21,639 bases of DNA from a virus (IMGVR_UViG_3300032308_002288:1-21639); one strand, 5' to 3'. Shown: positions 1-7,418, counted from the first letter of the stretch. Numbers and translations are program-made. The notes: generated by a model from the sequence alone, not told the origin.

Positions 1-768
1 CTGCTGACCTACGCCCGGCAGGTCAAGGCGGGAAACGCACCGGAATTGCAACCGGCAGCGTTCCCGCGGCTCCTTGTCCCGTTCTACACGGGCGAGGAGC
101 AGATCGACGCGGCCAAGCAGGCGGCAAATCCCGACGCGCTGATTGACCGCACCTCGATGCCCGGGTTGTCGCTTGTCGACGCCCGGATCGCGGTGGACGA
201 TTTCGTGGCGCGGTCCATCGACGAGAACATGGCGTGGGAAGACCATCGTCCTGTTCTCGGCCAGATGGTTCCGAACCCGTTTCGGGACATGACGACGATC
301 AACATCAAGGTCGTTAATCCTGCCCGGAAGATCCTGCAGCGGCGTAACCTCACGCGCGCTGACGTCGTCACGCAAACCGTGCTCGACGAGATGGTTCACG
401 AGTTTTGGGTCGAGTCGGCAGATCATGACGTCCCGGAAGAAGTGATATACGACGCACTTCTTAACCCGGACGCCCCGGTCGCTGTGCCTACGCCGATTTA
501 CACGGCGCGGCGCAACATGCCGACGCCGGAATTTCTGGAAGCAGCCCGTGATGTAATCGGGCCGCTCGGTGACGCCGTGACGGACGACGATATCTTGGCA
601 GCGGTTGAAAACCCGCAGCAGGATATGTCGGCCACGTACCGGTCGAAAATCCAGATCTGTTCGGTGGAGGATCTGCAGGATCTTCCAGCGCCTTATGGCG
701 GCAGCGTGCTTCCGCCTGTAAACTGGAAGCCAGTGTCCCAGCAAAAGATCGCCCCGGCTATGGCGTAA
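1..768 (+). CDS. Unrecognised phage protein, 5' end outside the window
   Basis: The frame is open from base 1 to the TAA at 766-768. A TTG at 46 could serve as a start, but the frame continues without a stop to the window edge and no ribosome binding site precedes 46, so the gene most likely begins upstream. At least 255 residues are visible. The protein is soluble-looking and acidic, rich in Asp, Pro and Val, with no signal peptide, membrane segment or motif I recognise. The C-terminal third is proline-rich (residues around PAPYGG and PPVNWKP). It lies a few genes upstream of the portal gene and is joined stop-to-start to the next gene, so it is probably co-transcribed with it. Its position suggests a head or packaging role, but that is only inference from context. 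Confidence 0.7.
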   Translation: MLTYARQVKAGNAPELQPAAFPRLLVPFYTGEEQIDAAKQAANPDALIDRTSMPGLSLVDARIAVDDFVARSIDENMAWEDHRPVLGQMVPNPFRDMTTINIKVVNPARKILQRRNLTRADVVTQTVLDEMVHEFWVESADHDVPEEVIYDALLNPDAPVAVPTPIYTARRNMPTPEFLEAARDVIGPLGDAVTDDDILAAVENPQQDMSATYRSKIQICSVEDLQDLPAPYGGSVLPPVNWKPVSQQKIAPAMA

Positions 769-1062
769 ATGCGCTATTTCATTAAACCCAAAGACAGTAA
801 ATCTGTACCGGTATTAACGTGGCTCCTGCACATGGACGCCACGCCATCGGTGCTCCCGTCTTTTCCCGAAGACGGCGCGTTGGGTTTAGTGGTTGCGCAT
901 TTATTGTCCGGGAATGTGTTTGCCGAAGTGCTGCCAACCCCGGACAGCGTGGCCGAAGCCTGTGGCGAAGGGGTTCCTCTTGGCAGACTGTATTTCCAAA
1001 TCCCTCGGGATCGGCTATACAGTGTCTGCCCGGAGTTGACCCCAGAATCTTTTGGGGGGTAA
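769..1062 (+). CDS. Small unrecognised protein (97 aa)
   Basis: The ATG follows directly on the stop codon of the preceding gene, so translation is probably coupled; I see no clear Shine-Dalgarno sequence. The product has 97 residues and ends in TPESFGG. It has no recognisable domain, signal peptide or membrane segment. The stop codon TAA lies inside the stem-loop of a strong terminator, so this is the last gene of its transcript if the terminator is used. Another short open frame overlaps on the same strand and one lies on the opposite strand. I prefer this frame because it abuts its upstream neighbour exactly and stops at the terminator. Function unknown. Confidence 0.65.
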   Translation: MRYFIKPKDSKSVPVLTWLLHMDATPSVLPSFPEDGALGLVVAHLLSGNVFAEVLPTPDSVAEACGEGVPLGRLYFQIPRDRLYSVCPELTPESFGG

Positions 1063-1091
1063 GTGCTATGTAGCACGCCCCCTTTTTTTTT
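1055..1091 (+). terminator. Rho-independent terminator overlapping a stop codon
   Basis: GGGGG (1055-1059) pairs with CCCCC (1078-1082). An inner GTGCT (1063-1067) pairs with AGCAC (1072-1076) around an ATGT loop, and the two helices are separated by TAA on one side and G on the other. Nine T residues (1083-1091) follow at once. The stop codon TAA (1060-1062) forms the internal bulge, so a ribosome terminating there would cover the hairpin. The next gene starts only 17 bases after the T tract. Confidence 0.85.
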
Positions 1092-1098
1092 AGCTATC

Positions 1099-1102
1099 GG
1101 AG
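1099..1102 (+). promoter_or_regulatory. Shine-Dalgarno GGAG that decides the start at 1108
   Basis: GGAG lies five bases before the ATG at 1108. The same frame is open back to a GTG at 1063, but that codon lies inside the terminator stem and has no ribosome binding site of its own, so 1108 is the better start. Confidence 0.7.
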
Positions 1103-1107
1103 ATCGC

Positions 1108-2037
1108 ATGGACGGTTACCGCGACCCAACGCAGGAAAAACTTAGCAATGGTCGGTCTATGGCTGACCTCATGCGTGGCGGTGTAAAAGGTTTACGCGGT
1201 GTCGTGGTGGGGCCGGCAACGGCTGGCGGGGTTCCGGTTAACTTCAATCCGCACGACCGACACAAAATTGAGATCAATATCGAGCCTGACAGCCCGGGTA
1301 GTCGGACCGTGACACTCGATCAAATCACTGCGGCGAGCGTCGAAAAGGCTATGGCTGTGGCCACTGAAAAGTATCCGGCTGGCGACATTGACTCGATTAG
1401 GGAGCGGACGGCTATGGCATTTGAAGAACTGGCAAAGATTGCAAAATCAGGCGTGCAGCGAACACCCACGAAACAAGCGACTGCGCGGCAAGTCCCGCGC
1501 CCGCCCGTTCCCGAAGAGGAAGCAATTATCGAAGAATTACAGAACGAGTCGCAGGCGCTGGCGGCTACGGATCAGCCGCCTATGGTTGTTCCCGTTGAAA
1601 AAATTGACCGTAATTACAGCCCAATGGCGGCGTTCGGCTTAAAGAAATCCCCGCCGGCCCAAACAATGACAAATTCCGTGGTTACGAGTCAGCGCGTGGG
1701 CGCGCCGCAGAAACTGGCGTATTTCGAGAAGGAGGGTCTCGGCACAGTGCCAGCGTTCTACCATGATGTCATTGTCTCTGTTTCGCGGGACGATCCTGAT
1801 AATTATGACTACACCGGGTTCATGGTATTAGTTTACGACCTGCGATTTGAACAGAATGCTGCGCGCTGGTTTCCGCCCTCAAACGATCCGTATCAGCGTC
1901 CATGGGCTGTTTTGTTGAAAGGCGAGCAGCGGTTGTACCTTGTTCAAACGACCGGTTTTCAGTATGTTTATGATAACCGCGAATACTGTGTATTAAAGGT
2001 TGAGCGCGCTGTCATCGCCGCGGAAGCAGAGGTGTAA
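1108..2037 (+). CDS. Unrecognised phage protein (309 aa)
   Basis: Start chosen at the ATG at 1108 because GGAG sits five bases upstream; an in-frame GTG at 1063 would put the N-terminus inside the terminator. The protein has two visible parts. The first (about residues 1-130) is charged and includes a helical-looking Ala/Glu-rich stretch. A Pro/Glu/Gln-rich linker follows (about 130-200). The C-terminal part (about 205-309) is rich in Tyr, Phe and Val, consistent with a small beta-rich domain (for example around FYHDVIVSV and QYVYDNREY). No known catalytic motif is evident. It lies directly before a 50-residue protein and the portal gene, so an accessory virion or portal-associated role is possible, but this is only context. 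Confidence 0.75.
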   Translation: MDGYRDPTQEKLSNGRSMADLMRGGVKGLRGVVVGPATAGGVPVNFNPHDRHKIEINIEPDSPGSRTVTLDQITAASVEKAMAVATEKYPAGDIDSIRERTAMAFEELAKIAKSGVQRTPTKQATARQVPRPPVPEEEAIIEELQNESQALAATDQPPMVVPVEKIDRNYSPMAAFGLKKSPPAQTMTNSVVTSQRVGAPQKLAYFEKEGLGTVPAFYHDVIVSVSRDDPDNYDYTGFMVLVYDLRFEQNAARWFPPSNDPYQRPWAVLLKGEQRLYLVQTTGFQYVYDNREYCVLKVERAVIAAEAEV

Positions 2038-2038
2038 C

Positions 2039-2191
2039 ATGGAGAAGCGGGCTATCATCGAACCGGGTCGAACGCCAGAAGAACACCCGGAGCAGGTTTC
2101 CGCCCCGCAGCAAAAAAAGGCGGCGGTTGCGGATCTCGATAACGACTTCCGCAAACGGGCCGCTGAGGCTGCTCGCACAACTACGAAATAA
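2039..2191 (+). CDS. Very small charged protein (50 aa)
   Basis: The ATG at 2039 is preceded by GAGGTG at 2029-2034 with a four-base spacer. The same frame extends upstream to an ATG at 2000 inside the preceding gene, but that codon has no comparable binding site. The product is 50 residues, very hydrophilic, rich in Glu, Arg, Lys, Ala and Gln, and ends in AARTTTK. It looks disordered or helical, with no membrane segment. It fits exactly between the 309-residue gene and the portal gene with one base of spacing upstream, which supports it as a real gene despite its size. Function unknown. Confidence 0.6.
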   Translation: MEKRAIIEPGRTPEEHPEQVSAPQQKKAAVADLDNDFRKRAAEAARTTTK

Positions 2192-2202
2192 CGGGGCGCA
2201 GC

Positions 2203-5200
2203 GTGTCAGCAGGACCCACAGCATCGCCCGGGTACGGTAATGCACCCGGGCGCAGCAACATGGCCGACGAGCGGTTCCCAGACCCGTTCTGCGACGTGGC
2301 CAGCCTGTCGATGCCCGAGAGCATCCAGACGGCGCTGCGCTGGTGCATTGTGCCGGGCACGCCCGTGGAACTGGCAGATTTGTCGTTAAAAGCCATTGAA
2401 GACGTCTGTCCGGGCGATGTTGTTTTGACGCGCGGCGGGACCGCAGAGCGCGTTTTACGCTATAGCGTGCGTAATGTAGCGGAAGATATTGTTTCGTTGT
2501 CTTTTTCTGGCTTGGGAAAACGTACGCCGCTGCGTCTGACCGGCAATCACAATTTGTGGGTAATTCGCGCTGGCTCTAAAAAACCGTCACAAATTGCTGT
2601 AAATCTAAAAGACGCCGAAAAGATAGCGGCTGCGGAAGTTCGAAAAGGCGACTATGTTGCGACGCCGCTGCCTATTCGCGCGGCGGTTACTGCGCCAAAA
2701 TATGACGGGTGGTTAATCGGCATGTATCTCGCCGAAGGTTGCGTATGCCGCGCCGGCGATCGTGTTATGCGCGTGCGGTTTACTTGTGGTGCCGGCGACG
2801 CGGATTCGGGCGTGCTGGCAAAATTAGTCGCGGAACTGCGCGACGGAACGGGCCAAGAAGCCGAAATTTATACGCCGCCATCACGACCAGATGTGCGCCT
2901 TATAACGATTTCTGACGTCGAATTTCCTGACTGGGTTGCTGAGCATTGTCCCGGATTGGCCAAAACAAAAAAACTTTCTTCGGCTTGTTTGTCGTGGTCT
3001 GACGAAACAATACTCGGCGTCATTGGCGGTTTAATCGACGGCGACGGTAATTGTTCGCAAACGAAAAAAGTTTTTCGTGATGCGGCGGTTTGGTCGGCTT
3101 CGCGCACTTTGCTGTACCAATTACAGCGGCTGGCGCAACTTGCCGGGTTGTGCCCTTCGTTATGTGAGGTCGGCGCCAAGCGCGGTTACGGAAGCTACAG
3201 CAGTGACGTGTCATACTGCTTAAAGTTTTCAAAAACAGACTGCCAGCGTCTGACGCCATACAGCGTAAAAATACAGCAGGCGCAGCGAAACCTTGTCGGC
3301 TTTATTCCGGCGAAAGGCGCTACCGGCAAATCTTTTGTCCGCGACGGGTACGTGTTTCGTCGTGTGACCGCCGCGGCGCGAGCGTCGTATACCGGCCCGG
3401 TTCACAATTTTGAAGTCGAAAATGATCACAGTTACATTGCGGGCGGTGTGACGGTCGCTAATTGCGAATACATCATGAACGCCAACGGTGTCTACCGGCA
3501 GGCGATCGACCGGGTGGTGTCGTATTTCATCACCGACGTCGAAATTAACGATACTGGCGACAAGACGATTGGGCAGGAAGAAAAAGAAAAGTACAGTGTC
3601 TTTCTGGAAGACACGCTCGGCATTAAGAACGTGCTGCACACGGTCGCGTTGGATTATCTGACCTACGGCAATTCGTTCACCAGCCTGTTGCTGCCGTTTC
3701 GCAGGTATTTGTCCTGCAACAACTGCCGGCTGGAAATGCCGCTGGAGAAAGTGCACAACTCTACGCAGTGCGCATTTAAGTGGCAGGACTTTCAGTTCCA
3801 CGCCACCTGTCCGAACTGCAAAGTTACGGGTGTGTGGCGGCATATTGACCGGCGCAGCGGAGACGACAAAGGTGTCACTGTAAAACGCTGGAGTCCGCAT
3901 GAGATTGATATTCTTTGGGACCCGTATAGCACGGAGTGCCAGTATGTGTGGAAGATTCCGGAAGACTATCGGAATCAGATCAAGGCCGGGCACTTGCACT
4001 ACTTGAAGAACGCAAGTTGGGAGGTTATCGAGGCCATTAAAGATGGTAAGAACCTCATGTTTGATAAAGGCGTGCTGTACCAGTTGAAAGAAGACGGACT
4101 GGCCGGCATGCGTAACCGCGGCTGGGGCATCTCGCGCGTCCTGACAAACTTCCGGCAAGCGTGGTACGTGCAGATTCTGATGCGGTACAACGAAGCAATT
4201 GCGCTCGATTACGTTGTGCCGTTTCGGGTTATCACGCCGGCGCCCAAGGGCGGCGATGCAGCTTCTGGCGATCCGGTTCACAGTATCAATCTTTCAAGTT
4301 TTTCTTCCCGCGTGCAGCAAATGTTGCGAGCCCGCCGAAGTGACCCTGCCCGGTGGAATGTGCTGCCGTTCCCGGTGAACTATCAGGCACTCGGCGGAGA
4401 TGCCAGTCAGTTGGCTCCGCGGGATCTTATTGATCAGGGGCAAGAAACGCTCCTGAAGTGCATCGGCATGCCTGTTGAATTATTCAACGGCACACTGACG
4501 CTCCAAGCCGCCCCGGCTGCGTTGCGCTTGTTCGAAGCCAACTGGGGTCATTTACCACATAATTTGAATCGGTTCTTAAACGATCTGGCGGACAACATTT
4601 CTCGGTCCATGTCGTGGTCGCCCGTGTCGGCCAAACTCACCCGCGTCACGCACGCCGACGACCTCAACCGGCAGATGGCGAAACTGCAACTCATGCAAGG
4701 CCAGCAGATCTCCAAGACTACAGGGCTCAAGTCTGTCGGCCTCGATTACGAGGAAGAGACAAAGCGGATGCTCGAAGAGGAGAAGATTTACGCCGAAGAG
4801 CAGCAGCGTATGCAGGCAGAGATGGAACAGTCGCAGCAAATGCAGGCTATGTCTCAACCTGCCAATATGATGGCCGGCGTGGGCGATACTGGCTCAGGCG
4901 CTACGGGTATGCCGCAGGGTCAACCCGGCGCGGCTCCGGCCGGCGGCGGCGCGCCTGCGCCGGGTCAGCCGCCGATGTTGCCGGGTCAGGCGCCCAGCGC
5001 CGTCGACCAGTTCCTCATGCAGCGGCAGAACTCGCCGAGTGTGCCGCGCACGCCTGAAGAATTGCAAACACAAGCGCAATTAATTGCAAATGACCTGCTG
5101 TCGAAACCCGAAAGTTTGAAGGATTCTGAACTCATCAAACTCAAGCGGGCCGATGCCACGATGCACGCCCTCGTGACGAGTATAATCGACGATATTCGGC

Positions 5201-5277
5201 AGCAGGCCCGCTCGCAGGGTGGGGCCATGCTGATGGCGCAGCAGTACGGCCAAGGCGGGGCCGCACCGCCTCAATAA
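2203..5277 (+). CDS. Portal-like protein precursor containing an intein
   Basis: The 1024-residue precursor would yield a 651-residue protein after removal of an intein at residues 48-420. The host part resembles a tailed-phage portal protein, the dodecameric ring at the capsid vertex through which DNA passes. Supporting segments are an N-terminal region followed by LDYLTYGNSF, a WDPY segment, a central YNEAIALDYVVPFRVI stretch, and a late GMPVELFNGTLTLQ segment leading into a long helix-rich part, as in portals of large phages. A CX2C pair at C505/C508 and another at C536/C539 look like a zinc ribbon, unusual for a portal. The C-terminal part (about residues 845-1024) is a Glu/Gln/Met-rich coiled-coil-like segment, then a Gly/Pro/Ala-rich linker, then a helical tail. 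The GTG at 2203 is the longest start; the ATG at 2260 (residue 20) is an alternative. Neither has a convincing Shine-Dalgarno sequence. Portal assignment is by pattern only. Confidence 0.75.
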   Translation: MSAGPTASPGYGNAPGRSNMADERFPDPFCDVASLSMPESIQTALRWCIVPGTPVELADLSLKAIEDVCPGDVVLTRGGTAERVLRYSVRNVAEDIVSLSFSGLGKRTPLRLTGNHNLWVIRAGSKKPSQIAVNLKDAEKIAAAEVRKGDYVATPLPIRAAVTAPKYDGWLIGMYLAEGCVCRAGDRVMRVRFTCGAGDADSGVLAKLVAELRDGTGQEAEIYTPPSRPDVRLITISDVEFPDWVAEHCPGLAKTKKLSSACLSWSDETILGVIGGLIDGDGNCSQTKKVFRDAAVWSASRTLLYQLQRLAQLAGLCPSLCEVGAKRGYGSYSSDVSYCLKFSKTDCQRLTPYSVKIQQAQRNLVGFIPAKGATGKSFVRDGYVFRRVTAAARASYTGPVHNFEVENDHSYIAGGVTVANCEYIMNANGVYRQAIDRVVSYFITDVEINDTGDKTIGQEEKEKYSVFLEDTLGIKNVLHTVALDYLTYGNSFTSLLLPFRRYLSCNNCRLEMPLEKVHNSTQCAFKWQDFQFHATCPNCKVTGVWRHIDRRSGDDKGVTVKRWSPHEIDILWDPYSTECQYVWKIPEDYRNQIKAGHLHYLKNASWEVIEAIKDGKNLMFDKGVLYQLKEDGLAGMRNRGWGISRVLTNFRQAWYVQILMRYNEAIALDYVVPFRVITPAPKGGDAASGDPVHSINLSSFSSRVQQMLRARRSDPARWNVLPFPVNYQALGGDASQLAPRDLIDQGQETLLKCIGMPVELFNGTLTLQAAPAALRLFEANWGHLPHNLNRFLNDLADNISRSMSWSPVSAKLTRVTHADDLNRQMAKLQLMQGQQISKTTGLKSVGLDYEEETKRMLEEEKIYAEEQQRMQAEMEQSQQMQAMSQPANMMAGVGDTGSGATGMPQGQPGAAPAGGGAPAPGQPPMLPGQAPSAVDQFLMQRQNSPSVPRTPEELQTQAQLIANDLLSKPESLKDSELIKLKRADATMHALVTSIIDDIRQQARSQGGAMLMAQQYGQGGAAPPQ
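2225..2252 (+). repeat. GC-rich perfect inverted repeat (9-bp stem) at the start of the portal gene
   Basis: CGCCCGGGT (2225-2233) is the exact reverse complement of ACCCGGGCG (2244-2252), with a 10-base loop. It lies between the two candidate start codons GTG 2203 and ATG 2260, ending seven bases before the ATG. There is no T tract, so it is not an intrinsic terminator. It could affect translation of the portal mRNA, or it may just be coding sequence. Confidence 0.5.
2344..3462 (+). other. Intein with LAGLIDADG homing endonuclease domain (373 aa) inside the portal gene
   Basis: Precursor residues 48-420 form an in-frame protein-splicing element. Block A is CIVPGTPV with Cys48 as the N-terminal splice residue. 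Block B is LTGNH with the expected T-x-x-H (T113, H116). Two LAGLIDADG-type motifs follow: LIGMYLAEG at 171-179 and VIGGLIDGDG at 273-282, with acidic residues E178 and D279/D281 as likely catalytic positions. Block F is VHNFEVENDHSYIAGG. Block G is VTVAN, followed by Cys421 as the first residue of the C-terminal extein. The usual penultimate His is replaced by Ala419. Splicing would join Trp47 to Cys421. By hand count, G+C is 40% at 2461-2520 and 45% at 2941-3000 inside the intein, against 70% at 2281-2340 and 62% at 3481-3540 outside, suggesting separate acquisition. Confidence 0.93.
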
Positions 5278-5278
5278 T

Positions 5279-6322
5279 ATGCGAGTAGGCATATACACGC
5301 ATTACGCCCACTGTGACCAAACCTATTTGTGCGTCAGGTTGGTTGATTTTCTGCGCTCCAAGGGCGTGGAATTCGACATCTACGCCGACAACCAGCCCGG
5401 GCGGCTGCAGATCCCGTACGATAGCGCTGTGTCGTACAAGAACGTGATTAAGTTCACCGACTGGGCTAAAAAGCAGTCTGCGATTATTTGGACCCATGTG
5501 CCCAAACTTGAGCAGATTAACTACGCCAACCGGCTCGGGAAGGTGACGGTACTCGCGCCGATGTGGCAGGAACTGGTACCGCCATTCCGCAAGGCTATGC
5601 AGCGGGTGGATCGGGTCGTGGCGCTGTCCGCGGAGTGCCTTGAACTCTACCGCGATGTGTATCATGTTAAATCAGCGACGTTTATTCCGTACGACGCTGG
5701 CATGCCGCCCACCCGTAAAGACGCCCGGGTAGACGCAAAAAATGTGCGCATTTTACTGCCGTGGTTCGACAGGAACGCGCGCTGTGCAAATAGCGAATTT
5801 TTAAGCGGACTGGCTTATTTATTCGAGCGGATGCCGGACGGCCAACTAACGGTTGCCATATCGTCCAGCCGATTCTCCCCCGCTATCGCCAAGTTTTTCC
5901 AGACTCTCGGGCAAAAAACGGGCGGCCGGGTTAAACTGCTGCGCAACGTACCGCTATCGAAACGCGCGGTGCTCTTCGCCGAGCATGATCTCACGCTGTA
6001 CCCAGCAGAGTGCGATAACTACGGCGTATGCGCCCTGACGTCTATCAATTGCGGCACGCCAGTCTTGTCGTTTGCTCTTTCACCGCAGTCTGATTTCGTG
6101 TATCAAGATGCCAATGGCGTGCTCATCAAAACAAAGACAGATTATGACGAAAATGGCGTGCCGCACGCCGTTCCAGATTACGAGCACCTGCTCGAAGCTT
6201 TGCAGTGCATGATTGCGGAGCCGTGGCATATTGACAATCTAAATAAACGCATAACCTATAACCTCGTTACTCGGCGCAAACTATTTGAGCAAGGATGGCA
6301 ATCAGTTCTGCAAATTGAGTAA
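5279..6322 (+). CDS. GT-B glycosyltransferase (GT4-like)
   Basis: The 347-residue protein looks like a GT-B glycosyltransferase, which transfers a sugar from an activated donor onto an acceptor. The N-terminus MRVGIYTHYAHC starts like the first Rossmann strand of an acceptor domain, and the DFLRSKGVEFDIYAD stretch fits the first helix-strand turn. The strongest signature is in the C-terminal half, PAECDNYGV around residues 242-250 followed by INCGTPVLSF. This matches the Glu-x7-Glu-like donor-binding region of Glycos_transf_1 proteins, though the second acidic position is not conserved in the standard form. Length is typical. The ATG lies one base after the portal stop codon with no strong binding site, so it is probably translated by coupling. 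The target could be a virion protein, phage DNA or a host surface glycan; nothing here distinguishes them. Confidence 0.75.
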   Translation: MRVGIYTHYAHCDQTYLCVRLVDFLRSKGVEFDIYADNQPGRLQIPYDSAVSYKNVIKFTDWAKKQSAIIWTHVPKLEQINYANRLGKVTVLAPMWQELVPPFRKAMQRVDRVVALSAECLELYRDVYHVKSATFIPYDAGMPPTRKDARVDAKNVRILLPWFDRNARCANSEFLSGLAYLFERMPDGQLTVAISSSRFSPAIAKFFQTLGQKTGGRVKLLRNVPLSKRAVLFAEHDLTLYPAECDNYGVCALTSINCGTPVLSFALSPQSDFVYQDANGVLIKTKTDYDENGVPHAVPDYEHLLEALQCMIAEPWHIDNLNKRITYNLVTRRKLFEQGWQSVLQIE

Positions 6323-6346
6323 CGCGGTGGCACACGGAGGTGCCCC

Positions 6347-7111
6347 ATGAAAAAAACAGAAGGCTGGTCCGTCGAAAAAACAATGACTTTCGCCCAGCAG
6401 CAGTACGAAAATAAGAAAACGTTTACTGGCGAACTGCTTTTTGACCACTGTGTCGGCGTGTCAAAGCAAGCCGAAACCATTGCGGCTCGGCTCTATCAGG
6501 ACGTGCGAGCCGACTTTATGCCGGACAGCGCCAAGGAAAGCGTGGCGGCCATTGTGCAGGCGGCGGTCTTACACGACGTCTTAAACGTCAGTGCCTGCGC
6601 ATTTGAGCAAATTGCGGAAACGGCAACGGTGCAAATTGCCGCTATGGTAGCCGACGTCAGCCGCGATTTTCGGCTGGTCGAGACCAGACGCGATATGGAG
6701 TTTCGCGGCCGGTTGAGTCAAAGTCCGGTAGGTTCTCAGGTTGTCGTAGCGGCTGACGTGATCTGTACGGCGCGGGATCTCTTGCGCGCCTTGGCTGATC
6801 GCGGCCTTGAGATGGTTCCGCGGGCTAAAAAAATTCTTGCGCAATTAGACGGGGACCTACTTGCACTACACGCCGCCAACCGGTATTACATCCTGCGGTT
6901 ATACGTCCACGCAGCCCGAAACATGCTGTCGGAAGTAAGCCAAAAAATCAAAGACTGCCGACAAAAAGCCAAGATGGACAAACTTGTGGCCCAGACAACC
7001 AAACGGCTACGCGAATCTGTTGAGGCGGAAAAAAAGTCTAAGGCCAAGATCAGTAAAAAGAAGGAGGTGCGGTATGCCAGAAAGCGAACTGCTGAACCAG
7101 ATTCTGAGTGA
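6347..7111 (+). CDS. HD-domain protein resembling the RelA/SpoT (p)ppGpp hydrolase domain
   Basis: The start is supported by GGAGGTG at 6336-6342, four bases before the ATG. Residues 13-160 follow the order of an RSH-type HD domain: AQQQYENKKTFTGELLFDH with His34, then AAVLHD with His76-Asp77, then VVVAADV with Asp137. These are the four expected metal ligands. The Glu-Asp pair that follows HD in active (p)ppGpp hydrolases (HDxxED) is replaced by Asn80-Val81. About residues 160-205 are helical. The last 50 residues are strongly basic (Lys/Arg-rich). The family normally cleaves the 3' pyrophosphate of (p)ppGpp; a phage copy could lower the host stringent alarmone. The missing ED pair makes that activity uncertain, and another nucleotide or a binding-only role is possible. 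The 3' end overlaps the next gene by 38 bases. Confidence 0.7.
   Translation: MKKTEGWSVEKTMTFAQQQYENKKTFTGELLFDHCVGVSKQAETIAARLYQDVRADFMPDSAKESVAAIVQAAVLHDVLNVSACAFEQIAETATVQIAAMVADVSRDFRLVETRRDMEFRGRLSQSPVGSQVVVAADVICTARDLLRALADRGLEMVPRAKKILAQLDGDLLALHAANRYYILRLYVHAARNMLSEVSQKIKDCRQKAKMDKLVAQTTKRLRESVEAEKKSKAKISKKKEVRYARKRTAEPDSE
7061..7068 (+). promoter_or_regulatory. Full-length Shine-Dalgarno AAGGAGGT setting the start at 7074
   Basis: AAGGAGGT lies five bases before ATG 7074 and inside the coding region of the upstream HD gene. It is the best ribosome binding site in the window. It shows that the downstream gene starts inside its neighbour rather than at any earlier in-frame codon. Confidence 0.85.
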
Positions 7112-7394
7112 CTATATCGACGCCAACCCGGACGTCGATAAAGACCCGTTGAACAATTTCTGCGTGTATATCGCCGGTTGGCTGGTCGATCATCCCGTTA
7201 TTGGCGTGGGGATGACCAGCAGCGGTATGGCCCTGCGGCTAGCTGACGGGCGTGAAATGACCCTGATCGTGACGCCTGAGATGACAAATCCGGCTACCGT
7301 GACGCCGCCGGTCAGCATCACCGGCAATTCTGGTAGTGGTGTAACCCGCGGCACACTCGGCGACTCCCCGAGCGTGGCTATTACCAGAGGCTAA
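7074..7394 (+). CDS. Small unrecognised protein (106 aa)
   Basis: The start is fixed by the strong AAGGAGGT at 7061-7068. The first 38 bases overlap the end of the HD gene in another frame. Residues 1-45 are acidic and helical-looking (SELLNQILSDYIDANPD). The middle (about 45-75) alternates hydrophobic and small residues as in a short beta-sheet (GMALRLADGREMTLIV). The last 30 residues are rich in Gly, Ser, Thr and Val and probably flexible. There is no membrane segment or known motif. It lies between two enzyme genes and is presumably co-expressed with them. Function unknown. Confidence 0.75.
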   Translation: MPESELLNQILSDYIDANPDVDKDPLNNFCVYIAGWLVDHPVIGVGMTSSGMALRLADGREMTLIVTPEMTNPATVTPPVSITGNSGSGVTRGTLGDSPSVAITRG

Positions 7395-7412
7395 TCCGCG
7401 CCCGCACGTTGG

Positions 7413-7418
7413 AAAGGA
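7413..7418 (+). promoter_or_regulatory. Shine-Dalgarno AAAGGA that decides the thymidylate kinase start
   Basis: AAAGGA lies five bases before GTG 7424. An in-frame TTG at 7409 would place this site inside the coding region and would add five residues not seen at the start of thymidylate kinases. Confidence 0.7.

Noticed and set aside
2000-2038. Upstream ATG at 2000 as the start of the 50-residue gene
   Set aside because: It would overlap the preceding gene and lacks a binding site, whereas ATG 2039 has GAGGTG at a proper distance.
2225-2252. Intrinsic terminator before the portal gene
   Set aside because: The stem is strong but no T tract follows, and the hairpin lies at or within the start of an open coding frame.
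3229-4281. Long open frame of 350 codons on the minus strand opposite the portal gene
   Set aside because: It is rich in Arg, His and Val in the way typical of antisense frames of GC-rich genes, has no recognisable motif, and lies wholly across the intein and portal coding sequence.
6984-7073. Earlier in-frame start for the 106-residue gene
   Set aside because: AAGGAGGT at 7061-7068 is ideally placed for ATG 7074, and an earlier start would overlap the HD gene by over 120 bases.
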